Shown here: one piece after another, positions 34,134 through 44,027 of the stretch | How positions within the stretch are numbered: the first letter of the stretch is position 1 | Layout: every line of letters begins with the position of its first letter | Source of the DNA: Furcasterigmium furcatum | Lineage: Eukaryota > Ascomycota > Sordariomycetes > Glomerellales > Plectosphaerellaceae | Assembly: GCA_001599815.1 (NCBI GenBank) | Contig: BCIA01000004.1 | Span: 622,862 to 686,861 of the forward strand | Length of the DNA stretch: 64,000 nucleotides | Reading direction: 5' to 3' | The notes under the pieces: model-generated | Told to the model about the DNA's origin: nothing | The model's database searches: none | What the model saw: the letters and a program-made list of their open reading frames with translations, nothing else | Position numbers and translations under genes: made by a program

Positions 34134-34705
34134 TGTATGGTCGTTGGGAGTCTGGCGCAGTCTGAATCTTCGTATTCTTTGAAGCGAACGGCAAATCTCG
34201 ACTTCAACTCAAGGCACTTTACGCTGTCTATATACTACACGTTGTCACTTGCTTTCCTTGAAAGCAGCCAGACTTTGGGGCATTTCTGTCGTTTCTTGTC
34301 CACTTTAACTCCATGATCTGCTTCTGTGGGAATTCCACAAGGACATACTCGGGCGGGCAATAATTCGGACAAAAGACCGGTCTGCGGATGGTTGGTGCCG
34401 AGGAACGAAGCTCGTATGGAGCCAAGGCCGGGGAACGAGCATGGAACGAGTCGCTTTCCTTCTTCGAGCCTACTTGGTACTTAGCGCATTGGCCGGCAAA
34501 TACGCGCCACGCCTTGAGTCGTGCACTGCTTACCACTAGTCCGAGCCTTGACATGATGGATCCCCCGAAGGTTCAACCGACAACCCTCGACGTTAGGTCT
34601 CCCTGGACTCGGGCTCATAAAGACAGACGTGCGACATCTAATTGCCCGACAGCCCACCAGCAACAATAACATGCATCATCACTCAGTCGGGCAAAATCTA
34701 CCGAA
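34134..34705. promoter_or_regulatory. shared divergent promoter, GH1 / Zn2Cys6 regulator
   Basis: 572 bases between two divergent start codons. It contains a cluster of CGG triplets (listed separately) and a near-palindrome around 34324-34340 centred on GGAATTCC. No coding content. Confidence 0.5.
34366..34387. promoter_or_regulatory. paired CGG/CCG triplets, candidate zinc-cluster binding site
   Basis: CGG at 34366-34368, eight bases, CCG at 34377-34379, five bases, CGG at 34385-34387. This gives an inverted (N8) and an everted (N5) pair sharing the middle triplet. Zn2Cys6 dimers bind such pairs. Autoregulation by the 34706 product is inference. Confidence 0.35.
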
Positions 34706-36673
34706 ATGACCGACCAACCCAGCCCTCCGGTCCCTTCGAAGCAAGCCTGCAGGCTCTGCCGCCGCCGCAAGGTCAAGGTACACACATTATCCTCAGCGGA
34801 GAAGAAACGCCGAAAGCCCCTGCTGACAGGCATGGCGCCTCGACAAAGTGCGACAGCTTGCCGACGTGCAGTAACTGCCTCGCCGCCCAGACCCTCTGCG
34901 AGTACTCGCTTCCGAGACGACGAGGCCCCAAGCGAGGCAGCTGGCGGGACCGGTACGCTGCCAGATACTCACTGGAGCCTCACCGTCCGTCGACATCTCC
35001 GCCGGCTAGTCCGCCAGGAGAGCCTTGGAGCCCGGGGGCACCGGCCGTCGAGGCGCCGCCGGTAGAGGGCCCGAGTCCGAGCCAGAGCTACGTGGTCCCG
35101 GGATCTGCCACGACCAGCCCGCTGTCCAATGCCCAGAATGTCGCGACCGCGAGCCCGTTCTTTGAGTCGCCAGCCAGCCAGACGGAGACGGCCATCACGA
35201 TCCATCTCGGGTTCCTGGCCGCGCTGCGCGTGGCCGTACCCTCATGTCCCGCCGCGGCGATCGCGAACAAGTGCATCGACCTATACACGCGGTACGTCTT
35301 CGGGGCCTTTCCGCTGTGCCACGAGGCCACAGTCCGCGCCACCGCCAGTCGATTTCTAATCCCGCTTCTGGACGCGGATCATCACGCGGAGAACCGGACG
35401 CTCGTCTCGCTCTGCTTTGCCGCCGACAGCGAACGGGACCGGATCACGGCTCTGAGGAGCCTCACGCTCCTCACGGCCCTCTGCGCCACCGTGTCGTACG
35501 TAGTGCCCGAGACTCTGCTCCCGAACAAGCACCTCGTGGCGCCCCTCTTTCTCCGGGCCTCTCGAGAAACACTGAAGATCTACGAGGACCATGACCTTGA
35601 ACACCCCGACTCGTCATCCCTCGGGATCCGGCAATTCTTCTCGTCGGCCATCCAGAGCGCCACCGGAAAGTACGGGGTGGCATTCCACATCTTGAACGAG
35701 GCGGGGCTCATCGCCATGAAGATGCGCCTGTACGACGAGACCTCGCTCGACGGGCTCGATCCCATCGAGGAGAAGCTCCTCCGAAACACCTTCTGGCAGC
35801 TGTACGTCAGTGACCAGACGGCCCTCATCATGAAGGGCCGCCCCGTGACCATCGACGAGTCCCTGTTCGAGACCGATTGCACCGTCAAGGCGCTCTCTCG
35901 GACTTCCGTCCCGCTCTTGATCCACGACGAGTACTCGGACGGGGCAAAGCTGGAAGAGTCCCTCACGGCAGGCTTCCACGTAATCTGCCGGCTGTGGATC
36001 ATGGCTGCGCGCGTCATCCGCGGCATGGAGTCGATGTGCGGGAAGAGAGCCCATGCCGCGGCGCTCGGAGACGCTGAATACCGCTGCGAAGCTATTGCGC
36101 GGCTGTCGGCCACGTACTTCGAGGTGATAACGCTGACAAGCGAGCTCCCCGACTCTGCGGTGCTGCTCGAGAGCTCGTCACCCGGCTCCCATGCGGACGC
36201 GGACCAGCACTTGCTCGACATGCTGCAGAGGCAGCGGACCAGCTACCTCCTCACCCTCAACACCATCAAGGCATTGGTTCTAAACTCTGCCATCCACTGC
36301 AACCTGCCTGAGGTCCTAGGCATGAGCGGCGAGCCCACGACGCTCGTCATGAAGCAGATTGAGCTGGCGCAGAACCTCATGCATATCCTCGAGAGCGTCC
36401 CGTTCGTCCACCTCCAGACAGAGGGCGAGCATTGCGTGAGTGGTCCTCAGACAAACTCTCCTACAATAGTGTCTAGTGCTGACGCGGGAATCTCTCGAAT
36501 TTTAGTCTGAGAAGATAAGATGGACCGGCAGCCTGCTGCTCGAGATAACCCACGACGCGACGGACGAGGTCATCAAGAGCCGCGCAAGCCAGTGCGCCAT
36601 GCGCCTGGTTGACCTGCTGGCGCGCCTGGACTCGAAGGCATCGGACATATTGGGGCAGCAAATGAATTTATAG
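34706..36673 (+). CDS. Zn2Cys6 transcription factor of the CAZyme cluster
   Basis: 608 aa; exons 34706-34777, 34849-36435, 36506-36673. The zinc cluster starts almost at the N-terminus: C15, C18, C25, C31, C34, C41 (ACRLCRRRKVKCDSLPTC), with the intron again directly after VK. An RRRGPKRGS hook follows. The middle homology domain (about residues 130-420) includes YGVAFHILNEAGLIAMKM and LLRNTFWQLYVSDQTALIMKG (first part), typical of GAL4-like sugar and xylan regulators. Flanked by GH1 (divergent) and GH43 (convergent, 18 bases between stop codons), it is the obvious candidate for local control of the cluster. Family-level identity to known xylanolytic regulators cannot be settled here. Confidence 0.9.
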
Positions 36674-36691
36674 CCTAGTCTATGGTACTAC

Positions 36692-38352
36692 TTAAAAGCT
36701 CTCCATCTGAAGGCCCGAGTAATGCACCTTTGCGTCCCCGTCGCCGACGGCGAAGATGCCGATGAGGGGACCTACAAAGTCGTGACCCGTCATGTCGAGC
36801 GTGTCTACCTTTCCGAGCTCCTGCTTCTCCTGAGCCCCGTCTACCTCGATGGAAAACCAGAATATTAGTTCCAGCTCTGTGTAGTCCACGCCGAAGGTGA
36901 CGCATGCGGCATCGCTCAGCGCCTCTACCCCGCGCCCCGCGCTTCTCTCTATGGACTTGGCCTTGTTGACCAGCTGGAATACGATCTCCTTGGAGCCGAC
37001 GTCCAGGAAGATGCGAGCGAAGCGGTGCTCGTCCTTGTAGTAGCAGAGCCCGGTCTTGAGCCGAGAGCCGCCGGCAACCACTGCCGCGGCACCGGCAGCA
37101 AGCTTTAGTGTCGCCGAGGCCGAGCCGTGCAGGAGTCTCTGGCGCTTTCCCACAAAGGTGACCGGATCCTCGTACTGAGAGAGATCCGCCTTGCCGGGCG
37201 TCAGGCCGATGCCTCCTCCCGCGTAGTCATAGCTGGCCTCGATGGGGTCTCGAATGTGGACGAGGCCAACTTCAGGGCGCCCGGTCTTTCGGCGGCTAGG
37301 CCACTCGTAAGAGCTTGCGGTCGGGCCAAGTGCGAGCGGTACGTCCATCTGAACCGTGTCGATGACAGGGAACTCGCCCTCAGGCCACGTGGCCGTGGTG
37401 AGGACGGACTCGCGTCCCATGATGAAGCGGCCCCTGATCTTCCTCACGCCCAGGCACACAAAGTACCACTGTCCCGATGGTTCCTGGAATAGGTCTCCGT
37501 GACTGGTATACTGGATGTACCCGCTCGGATCCGTCTTGCTCAGCACGGGGTTGGCCGGGTTGACCTCGAACGGGCCCCAGATACTCCGTGATCGGGCCAT
37601 GATCGTGTGGTGGTCGGCGAAACAGCCGCCCTCCGCGATAAGCAGATAATACCACCCGTCCTTCTTGTGCATGTGCGGTCCTTCGGGGTACACTCTAGTG
37701 ACGCCCTTCCAGAGGATCTTCTCCTCGGAGAGTTTCTCCCCAGTCTCGAGGTCGATCTCGAACTGGCGGATGCTGGTGTCGGGATACTGGCCGGCGGCGC
37801 CGATCACGTAGCACCTGCCGTCGTCCTCCCAGAAGAGGCTGGTGTCGATGGCGAAGAAGTCGTAAAAGACCGGCTCGCTCCACTCGTCGGCCCAGATGTC
37901 GGTCGTGGACAGGATGAAGTTCTGGACCTCGTTCTTGTTGGGCGGCTGCGACGACGCGTGTATGCAGTTGGTGCAGACGATGTAGAAGGTTCCCTTGTTA
38001 AACCGGATCGTGGGAGCGTAGAGGCCGCCCTGCGCGCACACAATGTCTTCGCCCTCGCCGACGATCTTCGTGTAGGATTGCTGGAGCTTCAGCTGTCCGG
38101 GTCGGTTGAGTGCATTGCCTTTTCGAAGCACATCTTGTTAGCCGGGGGAGTGGTTGGACGCCTGCCGGCTGTCGTGACGGTGGAAGACGTACCAATTTGT
38201 TTCCACTGCTTCAGGTCCCTCGAGGCGTACACCGGCAGGCCGGGGAAGATGTGGAAGCTCGAGTTAACGAGGAAATAGGTGCCGTCCACATAGACGAGGG
38301 AAGGGTCCGGAGCAAAGCCGGGGATGACCGGGTTAACTTGGACTCGCTCCAT
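36692..38352 (-). CDS. GH43 beta-xylosidase/alpha-L-arabinofuranosidase, intracellular
   Basis: 528 aa; exons 38352-38193 and 38118-36692, 74-base intron. The five-bladed GH43 propeller residues are all present: base D16 (FAPDPS), pKa modulator D145 (AIDTSLFWEDDG) and acid E199 (YPEGPHMHK). Residues from about 320 to the end form the beta-sandwich found in GH43 xylosidases (EDPVTFVGKRQ; CYYKDEHRFARIFLD). No signal peptide is seen, so it probably trims xylo- or arabino-oligosaccharides in the cytosol. It is tail to tail with the regulator gene and divergent from the sugar porter at 39071. Confidence 0.93.
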
Positions 38353-39070
38353 CTATGGTGACGACGGAACTGGCTGCTGAGAGTATGGAGGGATAAGGAA
38401 CACGAGACGAGATGTAATACGTCAGGCTATGACTTTCCTGCCAGTTCCAACGCTCTTCAGGCTCCATCTTCTCTTTTAACGATTCCCAGAAAGTGCAATC
38501 TCGCAAGGCCCCAAGACTCTCATGACCCGGAGATCCGAGTCTGTCTCCTCCTCACGCTCCACGCCCATCCACTGACTCTCGGGTTCGTGGCGAAAAGTTC
38601 GGCCAAACTCCCGGCAAAGGCGCATTCACTTCCATGGCGTGAGGTGTTCTATTTGACCGAAACACGGATCAGGCGCCGGGCGGGTAATTAGCCATTGGCG
38701 GACGTGCACATACGGGGGGCGACACCGGCCTCCAACAGAACTACGCTACGAGCAAAGGGGTAAAGTCACCCTCAGGAGGAGACCGCATCCTGCGGGACCA
38801 CACGGTCGGTGCGACTGGTGAGTCCTGGAAAGTGAGAATCGAACCGAGGTGGCTCGACCCCAGACCTTGCCCATGGGGTTTGGACTGAACCCGCAGAGCC
38901 TGAGTCGAGACTCGGGAGCGTGACAGAGTCAATATACCCCGTGTACTACGCTCAACTATTTATTGACGGCTTCGTCTCGCCCTCAATCCTCGCAAGACCC
39001 CTCTACACTCTCTCCAACACACCACATCCAGCGCCCCTTGTTGACAACAATCCCCCCTTTTCTCACCATC
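38353..39070. promoter_or_regulatory. shared divergent promoter, GH43 / MFS sugar porter
   Basis: 718 bases between divergent start codons, allowing coordinate control. It includes GGGTAATTAGCC near 38681-38692, loosely like XlnR/XYR1-type GGCTAA sites, and an AATATACC TATA-like element near 38931 before the porter. Site assignments are weak. Confidence 0.4.
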
Positions 39071-40854
39071 ATGTCGTCGACTAATGAAGACGGAGAGCTG
39101 CGGCTCCTCAAGCTGTGCACTCAGGAGTCGTGGTGGCGCGTTCCCCATCTTGTGAGGCTCAACTTACTCCTCCTCGTGCCTTTCTTCGCGAGCTATGTCG
39201 GCGGCTTCGACGGCAGCATGCTCAACGGGATCCAGACGGTCACCCACTGGCAAGAAGGTGAGAGAGCCTCCGACTATATACGTGCCGTGTTCTTCTCGGA
39301 CCCAGCTTTCTAACTCTTAGACCGCCCGCAGACTTTGACCATCCCTCGGGCTCTCTCCTCGGCCTCTTGGTCAACATGCAGATGATCGGCGGCGTGGTAT
39401 CTCTGCCTCTCGCTCCCTTCGCTGCGGACCGGTACGGCAGGCGGCACCCCATCTTCTTGGCCTCCATCATCATCATCATCGGCGCCGTCATTCAGGGAGC
39501 CGCCCAGAACTTCGGCATGTTCCTTGCAGGACGCTTTTTCATTGGCCTGGGTGGAGGGTTCCTCGCCACCGCCGCCGCTCCGCTCCTTGGAGAGTTGGCA
39601 TATCCGACACACCGGCCCATCTTCACCGCAATCTACAACACGCAATGGGTCAGTGCATCGTCTTGGCTCCTAGGAGAACACAGTACTGACATCAAACACA
39701 GTACGCCGGCGCCATCGTGGCTGCGTGGGCAACATATGGCACCTTCAGGATGCCCAACAGCTGGAGCTGGCGGATCCCCTCCCTCCTCCAAGCTCTCGTC
39801 TCCGTCTTCCAGGGGCTCCTGATCTACTTCGTCCCAGAAAGCCCAAGATGGCTCATCGCCAACGGCCGCACCGAGGAAGCCACCAGGATCCTCTGCAAGT
39901 ACCACAGCGGCACAGAGGAGCCGGACGAACTGGTGAGGCTCCAGGTCGCCGAGATCACCAGCGCCATCGAGTTTGAGCGGTCTCTCGAGTCCACTTCCTA
40001 CCTGCAGTTCTTCCGCACAAGTAGGGCCCTCCCCTCTCTCTCCCACCTCGGACGTGTCCTTTCCGGAGGTCGGATTAATTAGATGGGTGCTGATATCTAC
40101 TGTCACTTTAGAGGGAAACCGTCACCGCTTCTTCGTCGTTGCAAGCTTCGGCTTTATCATCCAGTGGTGTGGAAATCAGCTCATCTCGTCCTACCTCGCC
40201 CTCGTCCTGCGAGACATCGGTATCACGGACCCGGAGACCCAGAACCTTATTAACGGCGGCCTCCAGCTCTACAACTTTGCCGTGGCCGCCGGCTCCGCGA
40301 CCCTTGTCGACCGCCTCGGCAGGCGTTTCCTCCTCCTGACGTCTACCATTGGCATGCTATGCGCATTTACCATCTGGACAGGTCTCGCGGCGCGGAACCA
40401 GCAGCTGGAGAATTCCCAAAAGGGCCTTGGCGTCGGCGTCGTCGTCATGGTGTTCGTCTTCTTCTCCTTCTACAACTTCGCCATGAACCCCCTCCCTATC
40501 GCCTACCTGCTCGAGGTACTCCCATACTCGCTCCGCGCCAAGGGCCTTACTGTCTTTAATCTCGCCCAGTACTGCAGCGGTATCTTCAACGGCTTTGTCA
40601 ACCCCGTGGCGCTCGAGGCCCTTAGCTGGAAGTACTCTATCGTCTTCATCTGCGCCCTGGTGCTATGGCTTGTCGTCTTCTACTTCTTTTACCCTGAGAC
40701 GCGTGGCCTTACTCTGGAGGAGGTCAGCATGGTGTTCGACGGAAAGAAGGCTCTCGAGACTACATACGACATCAAGGCCGATGCCCTTGTCCACCAAGAG
40801 AACGCCGAAAAAGTCACAGCGGTGGATGGAGAGACCAAGAAGGAGAGTATGTGA
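39071..40854 (+). CDS. MFS sugar porter (lactose/hexose permease type)
   Basis: 521 aa with 12 predicted membrane helices; exons 39071-39257, 39332-39648, 39702-40020, 40112-40854. Sugar-porter signatures: GGFDGSMLNGIQ in TM1, DRYGRRHP in loop 2-3, VPESPRWLI before the central loop, DRLGRR in loop 8-9 and YPETRGLTLEEV after TM12. Such permeases in ascomycetes carry lactose, cellobiose, xylo-oligosaccharides or hexoses by H+ symport. Its position between GH43 and GH35 genes suggests it imports the oligosaccharides that the cytosolic enzymes cut. The substrate is inferred from context only. Confidence 0.93.
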
Positions 40855-42077
40855 GCCCCGCCCCGGGGTCTGACGGCAGCTCGTACTTGTTTCTTCGAAA
40901 CGCCTCTGTCCCCAGGGCCAGGCTCTCTCTCTCTCGAAGCGCGGCCACCAACGGGCGAGGCACTCATCATTTTCGATCCCCGAGTCTAGCAGACAGAGGG
41001 TGAGCTGTCTATCTATATGTACTCGACATATTAAGTACACGACAACCAAGGGGTGCAGGGCCAGCGCGACCTCTACTCAACATAACATCTAGCAACCACC
41101 TGAACTCTAGTACACGTCACCTCAACATACCTCGTTACTCCTTAAAAATACTGAATCGTGATGGTCCGAAGATATTGTTCTTGCTCTGTTGCTCTGCAAT
41201 ACATTACCTGCCCGCCTCCTCACGCATTGGCCATTGACCGAGACCTGGGCGGCCTACATGCCGAGAATCCATGAATCGTCAACTGCCGGCTCGTGGCGGT
41301 GTGGGTATATCGGTCGTCCGTTCTCGTGCAATGACCCAGTTTGTAGAGCACCGCAGGGTGCCTTACTACCTTAACTATCAACGAGACAAGAAATGCAAAT
41401 AGAGCGGGGTGAACTATAGCATACTGTGGGATAACATACCGCTCTTTTGCTAGCCATCAGCACTATCGCTGATGGATTTAGGCTATGGGGAATTTGAAGA
41501 AGCTCTCGATACCAATTTACGTCGGAAAATTCAAAATGTAGCTGTTGCGATAGTTGGTTGGAGTGGTAGGCCGTGGGTAGCCCGGACTATTAGGTTGCGG
41601 AAGCGGCACGCTTTTCCCCGGTGGCCAGTCCAGCTGAGACTTGTGCTGAACCTCGACTCGGAGTCACCTTATTTCGGTATGCCCCCATAGAAAATTGCTG
41701 GCCATTGCCGCGGCTTCGGTGTCCTGCTGCATGATAGAGGTGGCGGATATCTCGGACAATTAGTTGCGGTGGAACTCGACTCATGCGAGTGTCTGTCGGC
41801 GGAACAAGGGGCGGCGGGGCTGCCATCGGGCGAACAGTCGGGCATTACGAACCTCTCTCGAGGTATCTACCTAATGTGAGGAAACTGATCTTCGTGGAGC
41901 ATCTTCCACCGACGTGGGCACGAATGCGACCGAGTCCATAATGGAGCACGCTCATCCTCTAAGAGAGGAGGTATAAGAGCGTGGTGATACAGCAGCCGAG
42001 CGAGGTCAAGATACCGTCACTCATTGACAACCACACTCACCGTCACTCATCCCCCCTATCCTTACCAACTCTGAAAA
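40855..42077. other. intergenic
   Basis: 1.2 kb with AT-rich patches (41010-41160 and 41390-41550) and no gene. A TATAAG box at 41972-41977 lies about 105 bases before the GH35 ATG. A perfect 8-bp hairpin is listed separately. Confidence 0.5.
41454..41475. repeat. short perfect hairpin
   Basis: CCATCAGC, six-base loop, GCTGATGG. It lies about 600 bases after the porter stop codon and before the GH35 promoter; no function assigned. Confidence 0.5.
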
Positions 42078-43769
42078 ATGGCACCCGCGACGCAAGCTCA
42101 AACCCCGCGCCAGCCGCACCTCCGCCGCGACAAGGAGAATGGCACCAAGATTATCGTCAATGGCAAGCCGTTTCTCATGCTCGCCGGCGAGCTGCACAAC
42201 TCGAACTTAAGCTCAGCCACCTACATGGCCGACGTCTGGCCGCGCATGGCCCGTAACGGCTTCAACACCCTGCTCGGCGGCGTTTCGTGGGCACACGTCG
42301 AGCCCGAGGAGGGTGTCTTTGACTTCTCGGAGCTGGACAGGGTCATCTTCGGCGCGCGGCAGCACGACATGCACCTCGTGCTCCTGTGGTTCGGCACGTG
42401 GAAGAACGCCGTCAGCACGTACGTGCCCCCGTGGGTGAAGAAGGACTCGAAGCGCTTCCCGCGCGCGCGCAGCGTCGACGCGGACGGCAACCGGGCCATT
42501 CTCGACATCATCTCGCCCCTGTCCGAGGAGTGCGCCGAGGCCGATGCGAGGGCGTTCGGCAGGCTCCTGGCTCACCTGAAGGATTTTGACCAGGACCATT
42601 CCACGGTCCTCATGGTCCAGGTCGAGAACGAGACGGGCATCCTCGGCGACTCCAGGGACAGGTCGACCCTGGCCGAGGCGGCTTGGGAGCAGCCCGTCCC
42701 CGAAGCTCTGCTCGCTCACCTTTCTGAGGACCCCCACCCGGCCTTCGCCAAACGGTTCCCGAGCCTCCATCAGAGCGGAAAGCACTCGTGGGAGGAAGTA
42801 TTCGGACAAGGCGCACCCGCTGACGAGATGTTCATGGCATTCCACATCTCCCGCTTCGTCGAGAAGGTGGCCAGAGCCGGCAAGGCCGCCTACCCGATCC
42901 CCGTGTACGCCAACGCCTGGCTCATCGTCGACGGGCCGGAATGCCTCGACCCCTCAACCCCTGCCTTCGTGGCCTCCTCGGCCGAGGTGGCCGGCGGCGC
43001 GAAGCCGGGCGAGTATCCGTCAGGCGGGCCCTGCACCCACGTCCTCGACGTCTGGCGGTTCGGCGCGCCCTCCCTCGACTTCATCTCGCCGGACATCTAC
43101 TTCCAGGACTACGAGATGACCTGCAAGGACTTCCTCCACAAGGACGACCCGCTCTTTATCCCGGAGCAGCGACGCGACCCGGAGGGCGCCCGCAGGATGT
43201 GGCTGGCCTATGGGACGTACGGCGCCATCGGCGTAAGCCCCTTCGCCGTCGAGATCGACCCCACGGCCGTCGGGCGCGAGTTCAGGGTCCTGAGCCAGGT
43301 CAAGGACGTGGTCGCGAGCGCCTCCGCTGCTGACCGCTTCGGCTTCTTCTTCGACGAGCTGCAGGATCCCCCCAGGGAGGAGAAGAAATGGGCCAAGGTC
43401 TTCGGGGACATGCAGGTGACGGTCGAGCGAGCTTCCGTCTTTGGAAAGCCGGGTCCCGGCGGGGGGCTCATCGTCAGGCTGGCCGAGAACAAGTTCCTGC
43501 TCGTGGGCTTTGGGTTCGATGCCAGGTTTAAGAGCTTGAGGAAGGGCGCTGGATTTACGGGTATTCTGACGTCGAAGGAGCTGGAGCGCGGCGACGATGG
43601 CAAGTTCCGTACCGGGCGCCTCTGGAACGGCGACCAGATCAAGGGCGGCGAAGCCATGGTGATGCCCAACGAGGAGCCAGACTATGGCGAGTTCCCCATC
43701 CCGGCTTCTATTCCTGCTCGCACGGGCATTGCAGAGGTTGAGGTATATGTTCTGGAGGAGAAGCCCTGA
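42078..43769 (+). CDS. GH35 beta-galactosidase, bacterial-type with DUF5597-like C-terminus
   Basis: 563 aa, single exon, no signal peptide. It is much shorter than the usual secreted fungal GH35 enzymes (about 1000 aa) and matches the bacterial subgroup that includes Cellvibrio Bgl35A, a xyloglucan side-chain exo-galactosidase. The barrel is recognisable from MLAGELHNSNLSS, MVQVENETG with acid/base E185, and FIPEQRRDPEG with nucleophile E363; the C-terminal 180 residues form a small beta domain. Probably cytosolic, removing terminal beta-galactose from imported oligosaccharides. The absence of introns, unlike most neighbours, and bacterial-like architecture fit horizontal acquisition but do not prove it. 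Confidence 0.9.
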   Translation: MAPATQAQTPRQPHLRRDKENGTKIIVNGKPFLMLAGELHNSNLSSATYMADVWPRMARNGFNTLLGGVSWAHVEPEEGVFDFSELDRVIFGARQHDMHLVLLWFGTWKNAVSTYVPPWVKKDSKRFPRARSVDADGNRAILDIISPLSEECAEADARAFGRLLAHLKDFDQDHSTVLMVQVENETGILGDSRDRSTLAEAAWEQPVPEALLAHLSEDPHPAFAKRFPSLHQSGKHSWEEVFGQGAPADEMFMAFHISRFVEKVARAGKAAYPIPVYANAWLIVDGPECLDPSTPAFVASSAEVAGGAKPGEYPSGGPCTHVLDVWRFGAPSLDFISPDIYFQDYEMTCKDFLHKDDPLFIPEQRRDPEGARRMWLAYGTYGAIGVSPFAVEIDPTAVGREFRVLSQVKDVVASASAADRFGFFFDELQDPPREEKKWAKVFGDMQVTVERASVFGKPGPGGGLIVRLAENKFLLVGFGFDARFKSLRKGAGFTGILTSKELERGDDGKFRTGRLWNGDQIKGGEAMVMPNEEPDYGEFPIPASIPARTGIAEVEVYVLEEKP

Positions 43770-44027
43770 GTATAAATGAGCTAGCGTAGAGTTAGGATAA
43801 CATGATTGTTTATTCACTACTGTAGTAGAAGTATGTCCTCGTCGTTATCCTGATGTGCCGCCCTCCCATCCATACCTAAATTCCAATCTGCCTTCTCTGA
43901 AATGCTCAGTGTCGTCTGAGCAGCCGCACCCCGTCCCCGACGGTCACTCCTATTCTCCCAGCAATCCCTGTACCTCAAGCGGGAATGCATCGGCGCCGAG
44001 GCGCACAATACGATGGCCTCTCAACTC

